A DNA stretch of 36,277 nt from a virus: IMG/VR virus record IMGVR_UViG_3300021407_000029, positions 1 to 36,277 of that record. One strand, given 5' to 3'. Positions 1 through 7,373 of the stretch are shown piece by piece. The notes under the pieces were generated by a model. The model did no database searches and was not told where the DNA came from. It saw only the letters and a program-made list of their open reading frames with translations. The position numbers and the translations under genes were made by a program. The first letter of the stretch is position 1; the number at the start of each line of letters is the position of its first letter.

Positions 1-150
1 TTACTAAAGCAGTTGCATTATCTTCGCCAAAAGGAGTAACTTCTGGGAAAGAACTTGGCTGCTGAGCAATTGTTGGATAAGTAAACGCGGTGTAAGCGCT
101 AGTATCTATATTGATAGTGAAGTTGTAATCATCAACAATACTAACTACGA
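1..150. repeat. Terminal overlap, left copy (contig circularises)
   Basis: These 150 bases recur at 36128-36277 with two mismatches, at 18 (T here, G at the right end) and 144 (A here, T at the right end). Both copies lie inside the same minus-strand reading frame, and the frame is preserved across the join. The simplest reading is an assembly overlap of a circular or circularly permuted genome. A real terminal repeat in the middle of a structural gene would be unusual. Confidence 0.9.
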
Positions 151-982
151 TTGCAGCTACGCTTGAACCAGTAGGATAGTAGTTGTTCTGAGAACTAGGA
201 TTCAATTGAATCATTCCAGATACAGCAGGAATATTAAAACGAACTTCTTGTCCACAGGTTAATCCATGAGCAATAGAAGTACTTACTTGAGCATTAACTG
301 CTTGAGTAATGTTTGTAATAACTCTACGGCGTGGATAGAAGAGCGCTCTATTGCCATTGTTCACGATTCTATAGAAGCCAGCACCACCGATAGCACCAGG
401 TACGTTAGCCAATGCGTTAGAAGCTGTCATAAGCGTAAAGCTTGTGTTAGCAGTAACTGCACCAACAACAAAATCAACACCATTGATATCTGATTGAGCT
501 GTATTGCTCATACGAACAATAGTACCTACAGAAATACCTGCTGTATTAGCAGTACTTACCACAGGACGCGTTGCGTTAGTAGAAGCTGTAGTAGCTACTG
601 GTGCACCCAATAATGGTTGTGCGCCGTTTGTTTGTCCAGATGGATCATATAAAGTGAATCCACCAGAAACCATAGAGTCTACAGAAACAACTGCACTTGC
701 AGATGCTTTGTAACTCACAAGTCCTGTTCCGGCAGCCATTCCGCGTTGCCAGTAAAATTCAAATCCAACATCAGCGTTTGCTGTTCCGTTGAAATATGCT
801 CCACCAGCTGCACCAACAGTACCATATTGGGTGTAGTTTCTTACTGATACCCAATCAGCGCCGCTAGGAATTGCGATAATAGTTGAATTGGAATTACTAA
901 TAGAAGCAACACCTGTATTTGGGTTAACCAAACCAGTGAAGTTTGCTACAAAGGTTCCTTGTCCGAGTATAGTTCCGTCCAT
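1..982 (-). CDS. Virion-associated protein with FCCH-like domain, N-terminal 327 residues (gene wraps the contig ends)
   Basis: The ATG at 982 is preceded by AAGGAG six bases upstream. The frame stays open to base 1 and, through the 150-bp overlap, continues at 36128 down to a TAA at 35883, giving about 408 residues. The sequence is rich in Gly, Ala, Thr and Val, as in virion surface proteins. Around residues 215-305 it resembles the beta-rich FCCH-like modules of many phage structural proteins: ITNIT, a run ending in AHGL, then CGQEVRF and GMIQLN. It starts 11 bases after the capsid stop and should be co-transcribed with it. A head decoration, head-fibre or neck role fits the position, but no family is certain. 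The two mismatches in the overlap would change Asn to Thr and Val to Asp. Confidence 0.8.
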   Translation of the reverse strand, partial: MDGTILGQGTFVANFTGLVNPNTGVASISNSNSTIIAIPSGADWVSVRNYTQYGTVGAAGGAYFNGTANADVGFEFYWQRGMAAGTGLVSYKASASAVVSVDSMVSGGFTLYDPSGQTNGAQPLLGAPVATTASTNATRPVVSTANTAGISVGTIVRMSNTAQSDINGVDFVVGAVTANTSFTLMTASNALANVPGAIGGAGFYRIVNNGNRALFYPRRRVITNITQAVNAQVSTSIAHGLTCGQEVRFNIPAVSGMIQLNPSSQNNYYPTGSSVAAIVVSIVDDYNFTINIDTSAYTAFTYPTIAQQPSSFPEVTPFGEDNATALV

Positions 983-992
983 ATCATTCTCC

Positions 993-1660
993 TTAAGCTA
1001 ATGTTGCGCGAAGATTTAAGACCCACAGATCATTAGTGATACGTGGAACTTCAGCGAATTTGTAACCTACAGACGCATTAAGAGCTAATGGGCCGTCATA
1101 GATCGGTGGACGATAAATAAAGCTGGCTGAATAACCATCTTGCTCAATACAAGCATAAGCTTCCATACCAACACAGAAGATGTTATACACATCTGCGCCT
1201 AATGAAGAAGCATTAGCTGAAACAGAACCGATAGAGCTCACCAAGAAACGTAAGTTTCCGATTGAACCCCATTCTGATCGAAGAGCATTCATAGGAGCTG
1301 GGTAGTTATTTTTATGAATAAAACCAGCAACGTTATCTAAGTTACCTGTAAGCTGTGTTGAACATAATGCAAAGTATGCATCACGAACTGGAGCTGTACC
1401 GAATTTATCTTCACCTTCGATGTTATCCATAATTGTGTATGCGTTGTTATTTAACAATGCACGAACAATAGTATCAACATCAGAACGTGTGATTTCTGTA
1501 GGAACATCACCATTAACACCACCTGTACAGTTGATGAATGAAGCTGTTGAAGCCAACATATCACGAGTTAATTGATCTTCTGTTTGACGAAGAGAAACTC
1601 CAAGACGTGCAGCACATTCATTAAGTACTGGATCTTGGTTTTGTAAGGTACAATCTGTTA
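993..1660 (-). CDS. Major capsid protein (N4-gp56 family), exon 2
   Basis: This is the C-terminal part (about 221 residues) of the main shell protein. It opens with TDCTLQNQDPVLNE and continues with LRQTEDQLTRDMLA, RDAYFALC and a GSIGNLRFLVSS-like segment, the usual block order of N4-gp56 capsid proteins. It ends LRATLA with TAA at 993. It lacks the N-terminal third, which lies at 2443-2722 in another exon. An ATG at 1712 keeps the frame open upstream, but the codons between it and about 1660 belong to intron structure (P9 hairpins) and do not match the family. Joining exon 1 (ending in AVTV) to TDCTLQ gives a continuous capsid sequence of about 315 residues. The exact junction is uncertain by a few bases because GTAACAG occurs on both sides. 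Confidence 0.85.
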
Positions 1661-2442
1661 CTTTTGTGACCACTTTCGTGGCGGGAAAACCTCTTCGGAT
1701 TCTCCTCTCCATGTCTCCATGGAGGTCAGACTTTCGCTTTACGATTTCTCGTATCTACCCGCTTAAGTCGTTTACGCCGGCTTTAATTTACGATAAACTA
1801 ATAAATGGCTATTAATCGTAAAGGATATTAAATGATTAGCACATATATTAAAAAAGACTATACAGTTGCCCAGTTGGCTTATTTGGCTGGAACCATCGAT
1901 GGAGAGGGTTGCTTTCTTATTGGCTGTTATTCCTTCAGCAAGAAGACTGGCGTACCCCATTTTCATACCATGATTCAAGTTACAAGCACCGATAGAATAC
2001 TCATTGAATGGCTTGTAGAAAACTTTGGAGGAAAGGTTTCCGAATATACGAAAAAACAAATTCCCGAAAATTCTCGAAGGACTCCATATCGATGGGTTAT
2101 TCATGCTGATCGTCTTAAACATCTTTGTGAACTCATGATGCCCTATCTTGTCATTAAAAAAGAACAAGCAGAGATAATGATCGAAATGCGAGCTACATTT
2201 GAAAAAACAAGAATGCGCAAAGGACAACAAGGAACTCAACCTATTGAAAAGGAAGTCCTTGATACTCGTTACGCGTTGTTTCATAAACTTAAAGCTTTGC
2301 ATATTCGCTAATCCTATAATTCAATTGTCTTGCGCAGTGTCACGCTCGCCTTTACGTTAGCGCTTCCACCTCTATTAGGGCTGATTTAAAGCAGGCTACT
2401 CTTAACCTGCTCGTTTATTGTAACGTAGGTCTCAACAATAAA
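1661..2442 (-). mobile_element. Group I intron interrupting the major capsid gene
   Basis: This ~780-bp insert separates two halves of the capsid gene. Read on the minus strand, its 3' part has a group I catalytic core layout: an R-like ACGACTT whose GACTT (1769-1765) pairs with AAGTC (1733-1729) as P7. A P8-like hairpin TACGA-GAAA-TCGTA lies between them (1753-1740). It is followed by P9 CTCCATG-GAGA-CATGGAG (1724-1707) and CCAC-GAAA-GTGG (1681-1670). Three GNRA tetraloops in about 85 bases is strong evidence. At the 5' end GTTTATTG (2443-2436) pairs with CAATAAAC (2420-2413) as P1, and GCAGG/CCTGC (2391-2410) forms P2. GTTAC (2424-2420) can pair with the 3' exon as P10. A G at 1661 could be the terminal omega-G. 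The expected U-G wobble at the 5' splice site is not evident, so the boundaries are approximate. Confidence 0.82.
1832..2311 (+). CDS. LAGLIDADG homing endonuclease, encoded antisense inside the capsid intron
   Basis: This 159-residue protein carries one LAGLIDADG motif, LAYLAGTIDGEGCF (residues 15-28). The acidic residue E25 sits where the metal-binding catalytic residue lies. A single motif and this length fit the homodimeric class. AAAGGATATTAA before the ATG gives a Shine-Dalgarno at good spacing. Such enzymes cut intronless alleles so that the intron is copied in by repair. The gene runs opposite to the capsid gene and to the intron's functional strand, so it cannot be translated from the capsid pre-mRNA and needs its own plus-strand promoter. 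A weak candidate is TTTACG-N17-TATTAA just upstream. The frame looks intact. LAGLIDADG enzymes are less common in phage introns than HNH or GIY-YIG types. Confidence 0.88.
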   Translation: MISTYIKKDYTVAQLAYLAGTIDGEGCFLIGCYSFSKKTGVPHFHTMIQVTSTDRILIEWLVENFGGKVSEYTKKQIPENSRRTPYRWVIHADRLKHLCELMMPYLVIKKEQAEIMIEMRATFEKTRMRKGQQGTQPIEKEVLDTRYALFHKLKALHIR

Positions 2443-2722
2443 CTGTTACGGCACCTTTACCGTAAAAACTAATCTTCGCATCAATGTCTACCGCAGTTAA
2501 GTTCTGTGGTGGGGGAGTGACGCCGCTATTACCAAGTGGAACCATAGCAGTATTGAGAGGATTATAACGTCTCATTCTCAATGTTGTACCGCCATTTCTA
2601 GGCATCTGCTTTTTCATGGCCGGTATTTTGTGAATCATATTTGGGACTGGAACGGACAAAAGCTTGTAACTAAAGCTTTGTTGAACCGGCGCCGGTAGGG
2701 ATGATGTCGTTGTGATTGACAT
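2443..2722 (-). CDS. Major capsid protein (N4-gp56 family), exon 1
   Basis: The first ~94 residues of the capsid protein start at ATG 2722, with AAGGAG eight bases upstream. The segment includes GGTTLRMRRYNPL (residues 44-56) and KISFYGKGAVTV (83-94), the beta-strand region that in N4-gp56 proteins precedes the NQDPVLNE block found in exon 2. Unspliced translation would add only two residues (Y, C) and stop at a UGA inside the intron. The unspliced message would therefore give a ~96-residue dead-end peptide, and splicing is essential for capsid production. The spliced protein of ~315 residues is short for the family. Confidence 0.85.
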
Positions 2723-2730
2723 AAGATCTC

Positions 2731-2757
2731 CTTGAAGTTGTTAATATATACTTCAAG
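2731..2757 (-). promoter_or_regulatory. Hairpin abutting the capsid ribosome binding site
   Basis: On the minus strand CTTGAAGT and ACTTCAAG form a perfect 8-bp stem with an 11-base loop. The last bases of the 3' arm are the first bases of the AAGGAG Shine-Dalgarno of the capsid start at 2722. Folding would partly mask the site or stabilise the message 5' end. Which of these happens is inference. Confidence 0.5.
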
Positions 2758-2851
2758 CTGACGAAGCTTACATTGCGTCATCGGTGGACGAGTTCCGATT
2801 TGCGTCCAGATTTTGGGTTTGAAAGATGCGAACCTTTCTTTGCGCACTGGT

Positions 2852-2880
2852 ATTATACTATTTCGCCGCAGTAAAGTGAA
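2852..2880 (-). promoter_or_regulatory. Sigma70-type promoter for the capsid gene
   Basis: On the minus strand, TTCACT (2880-2875) and a perfect TATAAT (2857-2852) are separated by 17 bases. The element lies at the 3' end of the preceding 134-residue gene and would give a leader of about 120 nt before the capsid ATG. A dedicated promoter would suit the most abundant virion protein. Confidence 0.55.
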
Positions 2881-3262
2881 CGAGTAATGTGACAGTCGCC
2901 CCAAGAACTGCTGTTGCAAGATTACTCAATATCAAAGTCTTATTATTGGATATAGTTTTAGTTAAAGGATTTGTATTAGGTATTTGTTGAGGATGGTTTG
3001 CATTGGGTTGAGGAACTTGCGATTCAATATCTCCGAGTCTACGTTGATTATTACGATCATGAGCTGCTTGAATTGAGCGATGAAATGCTTCCTCTTCTTC
3101 TGGAGTTACATTTATTATACGAATATCTTCTGTTGCGTAGTGAGATTCAAATACTGCTGGAGAAAATGATCGTAAAGCAGGGGTGTTTGGAACTGAATTT
3201 GGTTGGGAATCAGACATGCCAAGCAAAGACATGAATACGAATGTAAATAATATTATTTTCAT
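2858..3262 (-). CDS. Small exported protein with signal peptide and C-terminal membrane anchor
   Basis: This 134-residue protein starts at 3262 after a GGAGG-type ribosome site. Residues 1-19 look like a secretion signal (K at 3, hydrophobic stretch, then SDSQ). The middle is polar, with a charged PEEEEAF segment and Pro/Asn-rich linkers. Residues ~108-131 form one hydrophobic helix ending HFTAAK. The predicted product is a periplasmic or outer-face domain tethered by its tail. It lies between the endolysin and capsid genes, so a role in lysis (spanin- or holin-like) is possible, but no lipobox or known family is visible. It could also be a host-surface or superinfection factor. I do not recognise it. 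Confidence 0.65.
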   Translation of the reverse strand: MKIILFTFVFMSLLGMSDSQPNSVPNTPALRSFSPAVFESHYATEDIRIINVTPEEEEAFHRSIQAAHDRNNQRRLGDIESQVPQPNANHPQQIPNTNPLTKTISNNKTLILSNLATAVLGATVTLLVHFTAAK

Positions 3263-3306
3263 ATAACACCTCCAAAGTTATTTTAAGCATAACTTGGCGA
3301 TAATAG

Positions 3307-3348
3307 AAACGCTAGATAATAAAGGAGTAACGAAATTATCTAGCGTTT
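3307..3348. terminator. 14-bp perfect inverted repeat downstream of the endolysin gene
   Basis: AAACGCTAGATAAT (3307-3320) and its exact complement (3335-3348) flank a 14-base loop. This is a strong intergenic hairpin between the endolysin stop (3373) and the next start (3262). No U-run follows on either strand, so it is either a poor intrinsic terminator or an RNA-processing or stability element. Confidence 0.5.
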
Positions 3349-3372
3349 AGTAAATAGTAGGATTGTCAGCTA

Positions 3373-3732
3373 CTATAAATCTTGCATCTCAAAATGATTG
3401 GAATCAACAAGTCGCACGAAATCCCCTCCCCATCTATGAAGAGAGTTCAATGTCTTCCAGTATTGGCCAAATTGCTTATATTCATTATATTCAGTGATAT
3501 AATCGCCTTGGTCGTTGAATAAATTTAGATCGATAGCGAGTCTCTTGCAATGTAAGCTATCAGAAATACCTTTACCCTCTTTAGCATAAATGGCTGCTTG
3601 TTCGGGGGTTCTATATGCTTCACCAAAAGTAACGCCATACCCATTCTTTATTATCTCTTGGATGAGATGCGCTATATTCTCAGCAAAAAGTCTTTGTTTT
3701 TCGGATAAGATCATTAGGGCCCTATTCATCAT
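3373..3732 (-). CDS. Endolysin, M15-family zinc D,D- or L,D-peptidase
   Basis: This 119-residue single-domain enzyme is predicted to cut peptidoglycan peptide cross-links or stems at lysis. It shows the M15 (VanY/CwlK-like) signature: AYRTPEQ (39-45, conserved R41), SLHCKRLAIDLNL with zinc ligands H61 and D68, and SNHFEM with H113 as third ligand and E115 nearby. No signal peptide or membrane segment is seen, so it would need a holin or other export route. The start overlaps the upstream gene's stop by 11 bases and lacks a clear Shine-Dalgarno, which suggests translational coupling. An internal ATG at 3714 is an alternative start. An intrinsic-looking hairpin follows the gene. Confidence 0.88.
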   Translation of the reverse strand: MMNRALMILSEKQRLFAENIAHLIQEIIKNGYGVTFGEAYRTPEQAAIYAKEGKGISDSLHCKRLAIDLNLFNDQGDYITEYNEYKQFGQYWKTLNSLHRWGGDFVRLVDSNHFEMQDL

Positions 3733-3964
3733 TTAAATGTGATTTGTTACATCTTTTTGATCCGGCATCACATCCACATTCACACGCAAGCGGCATTCCA
3801 CCATAACATTTTTTAAGAGGACAATATGATGGCATTTTCTTCATGATATCCATAATCCATGATTCTATATATATTTCTAAATCTATTTGATGATGTGCAT
3901 AGTAATAAGATTGTGCACATTGTAGAATATCTAATTCTTTTATAGAGCATCTTTTATGATTCAT
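3722..3964 (-). CDS. Small Cys-rich protein of unknown function
   Basis: This 80-residue protein has an N-terminal helical half (ELDILQCAQSYYYAH, amphipathic) and a Cys-rich second half with CPLKKC and ACECGCDAG plus a further Cys. The pattern suggests a small metal-binding or disulfide fold. It lies six bases below the scaffold-like gene and overlaps the endolysin start, so it belongs to the same late operon. I recognise no family, and an accessory head or lysis role cannot be decided from sequence. Confidence 0.6.
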   Translation of the reverse strand: MNHKRCSIKELDILQCAQSYYYAHHQIDLEIYIESWIMDIMKKMPSYCPLKKCYGGMPLACECGCDAGSKRCNKSHLNDE

Positions 3965-3970
3965 AATAAA

Positions 3971-4876
3971 TTAGTGTCCTTTACGGATATCGTTCATTTC
4001 TTTTAACAATTGTGCTTGTAGTTGCGGCGTTAATCCTTGTGCATACTCGTTTGCTTTAGATAGAGGTGAAGAACTTTGCTGAGTAGATCCTGAAGCTGGT
4101 GATAAACGTGGCTTTGCAGCATTATCTTGAACGCGTTGTTTTTCTGCAATATAAGAATCGTTCTTATAAATGCCTTTTTCTTTAATAGCTAAATAAGCGC
4201 TTACTGCGGTAGCATAAGGATTTGCTTTAAAGTTAAGTCCGCTTGAAAACTCAGGGTCCATATACTGCAACATTGAAACCGTATCAGGAGTTACCACTTT
4301 ATCAAAATCAGGGTATTGTGATCTGAGTTTGTTTTCAACAGCTTGAGCTTGAGCCGCGGCACGTTGTTCTTGAAGTAATGCACGCTCTTGAGCCAGTTGT
4401 TGTTTTATCTTCCTTACTTCTTGAACGATAGTTTTACCATGTTTTCCTTCAAGAAGATCATCATCTGAAACACCAAGATCGAAGTCTGGTTCCTCAACTA
4501 AATCAGTTATCTTTTGTTGTTTTTGTTGCGCATGCTGATTGTAACTTTCACGCTCAGATAGCTTACGCATAAGTTCATCACGTTCACGTTCAGCACGTTC
4601 TTTAGCATCACGTAGTTCTTTGAAGCTATTTTCGGGAGTACGCTTATAAACTTGTTTAGGAACTTCTTGAATTATTTCTTCTTGAGTTACTTGTTCTTCT
4701 ACAGTCGTCGATTCTTGTTGTGGTAAATCAACTGCAACCAAAAGTTCTTCAGGAGCGTTATATACAGGTTGTTGAATTTCTTGAACAGGAGCCTCTGCAG
4801 CTTTTTCTAATTGTTGCTTGAGTGATGCATCGCGTATAACTTCACCATCTCTATTATATTTTATTTCAAATGACAT
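3971..4876 (-). CDS. Scaffolding-like protein
   Basis: This 301-residue protein is rich in Gln, Glu, Lys and Ala, with a long central coiled coil (residues ~85-190: NSFKELRDAKERAERERDEL, then repeated QQ/KQQL runs). It has an acidic, Pro/Gln-rich N terminus and a short basic C terminus (NDIRKGH), the layout of phage scaffolds whose C-terminal helix contacts the coat. It lies between the portal/chaperonin genes and the capsid gene, where podovirus scaffolds usually sit. The start ATG at 4876 has AAGGAGC upstream. No protease gene is visible, so the scaffold would leave intact or be degraded by the host. Confidence 0.75.
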   Translation of the reverse strand: MSFEIKYNRDGEVIRDASLKQQLEKAAEAPVQEIQQPVYNAPEELLVAVDLPQQESTTVEEQVTQEEIIQEVPKQVYKRTPENSFKELRDAKERAERERDELMRKLSERESYNQHAQQKQQKITDLVEEPDFDLGVSDDDLLEGKHGKTIVQEVRKIKQQLAQERALLQEQRAAAQAQAVENKLRSQYPDFDKVVTPDTVSMLQYMDPEFSSGLNFKANPYATAVSAYLAIKEKGIYKNDSYIAEKQRVQDNAAKPRLSPASGSTQQSSSPLSKANEYAQGLTPQLQAQLLKEMNDIRKGH

Positions 4877-4885
4877 AGTGCTCCT

Positions 4886-5362
4886 TTAAGCAAGTGCTGG
4901 CGAATCAGATAGCTCACCATTAAGTTTTTTCATTAATTTGAATAATTCTCCTGAAGCGAATAAAACACAGAACTCAGTCAATTGTCGTTCCGATTTATCA
5001 ACGATAGCTTGATTCTCAACAAGGTGATGTGTTGCGTCACGAGAAGGTATAGTCCAGATATATTCTACTTGTTCTTTTTGGCGATTATATTTAAATACGC
5101 TTTGATCATAGTTAGGCGTAGGGCAACTACTGCGGTCAACAAAATAATTACGGAATACATTTGGCATTAATTTTTCATTTTTAGTTATAACTTCAACATA
5201 AAAATCTGCTGAATATTTGGCATATCCAGCATCAATAGTATCAAGAAGATGCTTCATGTAATCCTGCTGCATCGCCTCTTGCTGTTCAATAGCACTAATA
5301 ACATCGGATGTTTTCTGGCTAGCTTCTAAAGATGCTTGGCCAACGGTTTTCTTTTTATTCAA
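4886..5362 (-). CDS. Conserved-type head-module protein, unknown function (TTG start)
   Basis: I prefer the TTG at 5362 as start because GGAG lies six bases upstream; a TTG at 5374 has none. The product has ~158 residues and is helical at both ends, with a Lys-rich N terminus (NKKKTVGQASLEASQK) and a central Tyr/Arg-rich part ending in a YIWTIPSRDATHH segment. It is encoded between groEL and the scaffold, inside the head-assembly cluster. I recognise no family. A head-assembly accessory or a second scaffold partner is possible from position alone. Confidence 0.65.
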   Translation of the reverse strand: MNKKKTVGQASLEASQKTSDVISAIEQQEAMQQDYMKHLLDTIDAGYAKYSADFYVEVITKNEKLMPNVFRNYFVDRSSCPTPNYDQSVFKYNRQKEQVEYIWTIPSRDATHHLVENQAIVDKSERQLTEFCVLFASGELFKLMKKLNGELSDSPALA

Positions 5363-5379
5363 AACTATCTCCAAGATAG

Positions 5380-5450
5380 GCGACGGGATGTGTAATTTTT
5401 TTTAATCACATAAAATCCATTAAGGAACTTCTTAGATCACATCCCGTCGC
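5380..5450. promoter_or_regulatory. 13-bp perfect inverted repeat with long loop between groEL and the next gene
   Basis: GCGACGGGATGTG (5380-5392) is exactly complementary to 5438-5450 across a 45-base AT-rich loop. On the minus strand it follows the groEL stop at 5471 and ends just upstream of the TTG start and its GGAG. It could insulate groEL from the next gene, stabilise the groEL message 3' end, or act as a weak terminator. The U-run lies in the loop on the plus strand only. Confidence 0.5.
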
Positions 5451-5470
5451 GGTTATTATAGCAATTCTAA

Positions 5471-7096
5471 TTAATACATGCCAGGCATTTGTGGCGAACC
5501 ATGAGCTGAAACTTCTTTCTTATCTTCTGGTATTTCCACAATAACCGATTCAGTCGTTAATAATAATCCCGAAATAGATGCTGCATTCTGTAAAGCTGTT
5601 CGTACGACTTTAGCCGGATCAATAATACCAGCTTTAATCATATCAACATATTCTCCGCTGCGAGCATTAAATCCATTATTACCTGATTCTTCACGAACTT
5701 GATTAACAATAACTGAAGATTCAAATCCTGCATTTGAACTTATAATGCGAATCGGTTCTTCAAGAGCACGCATTATAATTTGAGCTCCAAGAAGTTCATC
5801 GCCTTCTAAATTTAGATCTTTAACGCATGATTGTGATCTGAGAAGTGTAACTCCACCACCAGCTACAATTCCTTCTTCTATTGCCGCTCTTGTTGCATGC
5901 AGTGCGTCATCAATTCGGTCTTTCTTCTCTTTCATTTCAACTTCTGTAGACGCTCCCACTTTAATGATGGCAACACCACCAGAAAGTTTAGCTAAACGTT
6001 CCTGTAATTTATCTTTATCATATTCTGAACTGATATTTTCCATTTGAGCTTTGATATTAATTACTCTGGCATGAATATCTGCGATCAACCCAGCACCTTC
6101 AACGATAGTAATATTGTCTTTTGTGACGATTACTTTCTTAGCGCGGCCCAGATCAACTATAGTAGTTGTCTCGAGTTTTAGTCCTAGATCTTCAGTAATA
6201 AGTTTACCTCCAGTTAAAATGGCAATATCTTCGAGCATAGATTTGCGACGGTCGCCAAAACCTGGGGATTTAACTGCGACTACTGAAAGAATCCCACGCA
6301 TTTTATTAACAACAAGAGTAGCAAGAGCTTCGCCCTCTACATCTTCTGCAATAATAAGTAATGGTCTGCTATTCTTTGCAGCTACTTCTAAAGTAGGAAG
6401 AAGCGCTTTCATACTTGAAACTTTGCTATCTACAATGAGAATGAGAACATCGTTAAGTATTGTCTGCATCTTTTCAGAATCAGTTACAAAATAAGGAGAT
6501 AAATATCCACGATCAAATTGCATACCCTCAACAACCGTAAGTTCGCTTTCAATTCCCTTAGCCTCTTCAACAGTTATCACACCATCCCGACCTACTTTAT
6601 CCATTGCATGTGCGATTTGTTCGCCAATAAAAGTATCAGAGTTCGCCGAAATAGAAGCTATCTGCTCTATCTCTTTTTTGGAAATTACTTTTGTTGCTTG
6701 TGATTTTATATAATCAACGACAGCTGTCACTGCTTTATCTATACCACGCTTTAGTTCCATAGGATTAGCACCAGCAGTAACATACTTATTACCTTCGCGG
6801 AATATAGCTTGAGCCAGAACTGTAGCAGTCGTAGTACCATCACCGGCAATATCAGCAGTTTTACTTGCAACTTCACGCACCATTTGAGCGCCCATATTTT
6901 CAATAGGGTCAGCTAGTTCAACTTCTTTGGCTACGCTTACTCCGTCTTTAGTAACAATAGGCGAACCATAAGCACGCTGAAAAGCAACGTTACGACCTTT
7001 GGGTCCTAATGTAACCTTAACTACATTTGCCAACGTATCTACGCCTACGCCTAGTTTTGAGCGCGCTTCAATGCTAAATAATATTTTCTTAGCCAT
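5471..7096 (-). CDS. groL: Chaperonin GroEL (Hsp60), full length
   Basis: This 541-residue protein covers the whole GroEL fold. It has the ATP site GDGTTT (85-90), the KDGVSVAKE loop with D51 (E. coli D52) and catalytic D397 in [14 protein letters not shown] (E. coli D398). The apical substrate/GroES-binding region ([26 protein letters not shown]) is also conserved. The C-terminal Gly-Met tail is reduced to a single MPGMY. No key residue is missing, so it should be an active ATP-driven folding ring. It follows groES by one base and lies within the head-assembly genes, which suggests it folds the capsid or another virion protein. Phage GroELs are known but uncommon, and having GroES alongside is rarer. 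Capture from a bacterial host is likely. Confidence 0.97.
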   Translation of the reverse strand: MAKKILFSIEARSKLGVGVDTLANVVKVTLGPKGRNVAFQRAYGSPIVTKDGVSVAKEVELADPIENMGAQMVREVASKTADIAGDGTTTATVLAQAIFREGNKYVTAGANPMELKRGIDKAVTAVVDYIKSQATKVISKKEIEQIASISANSDTFIGEQIAHAMDKVGRDGVITVEEAKGIESELTVVEGMQFDRGYLSPYFVTDSEKMQTILNDVLILIVDSKVSSMKALLPTLEVAAKNSRPLLIIAEDVEGEALATLVVNKMRGILSVVAVKSPGFGDRRKSMLEDIAILTGGKLITEDLGLKLETTTIVDLGRAKKVIVTKDNITIVEGAGLIADIHARVINIKAQMENISSEYDKDKLQERLAKLSGGVAIIKVGASTEVEMKEKKDRIDDALHATRAAIEEGIVAGGGVTLLRSQSCVKDLNLEGDELLGAQIIMRALEEPIRIISSNAGFESSVIVNQVREESGNNGFNARSGEYVDMIKAGIIDPAKVVRTALQNAASISGLLLTTESVIVEIPEDKKEVSAHGSPQMPGMY

Positions 7097-7097
7097 A

Positions 7098-7373
7098 TTA
7101 TAAAACCCCTATAATTTCTGGTTCATGCACAACAACTATGTCTTTTTCTATTTCAAGACCAGTATATTTACCAATGAGAACTTTATCCCCTAAAATAACA
7201 GTTAGTGGTTTTTCTTTACCTGGACCAACTGCTATAACTTCAGCCATTTGAATTTTTTCATCAATAGCACTATCCGGGATTATAATAACCACATTTCCTA
7301 GTGGCTTTTCTGTTTGTGTTTTTAGTTTACGGAGAATTACCCTATCTGAAAGAGGGCGAAGTGATTCATACAT
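7098..7373 (-). CDS. groS: Co-chaperonin GroES (Hsp10)
   Basis: This 91-residue lid subunit is the partner of the adjacent GroEL. I place the start at the ATG at 7373 ([17 protein letters not shown]) because AAGGA lies six bases upstream and the protein then aligns with standard GroES. The in-frame ATG at 7406 would add 11 unrelated residues. The mobile loop that inserts into GroEL is present in variant form ([11 protein letters not shown] instead of a GGIVL core), and the core [14 protein letters not shown] is well conserved. The one-base gap to groEL indicates a bicistronic message. A terminator immediately upstream isolates the pair, so a promoter must lie in the AT-rich 7375-7430 stretch. 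No CIRCE operator is visible. Confidence 0.95.
   Translation of the reverse strand: MYESLRPLSDRVILRKLKTQTEKPLGNVVIIIPDSAIDEKIQMAEVIAVGPGKEKPLTVILGDKVLIGKYTGLEIEKDIVVVHEPEIIGVL

Noticed and set aside
1-150. True direct terminal repeat
   Set aside because: It lies within a coding gene that continues in frame across the join and carries mismatches, so an assembly overlap of a circular map is simpler.
993-1712. Treating the capsid C-terminal frame with ATG 1712 as a complete 239-residue gene
   Set aside because: The first ~18 codons fall on the intron's P9 hairpins and the product would lack the N-terminal third found in exon 1.
1772-2302. Minus-strand 176-residue open frame inside the intron
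   Set aside because: It is the mirror of the LAGLIDADG endonuclease gene; composition is Ser/Phe-rich antisense-like with no family features.
2635-2919. 94-residue minus-strand frame across the capsid promoter and leader
   Set aside because: It overlaps exon 1 in another frame, has no Shine-Dalgarno and covers the promoter and hairpin.
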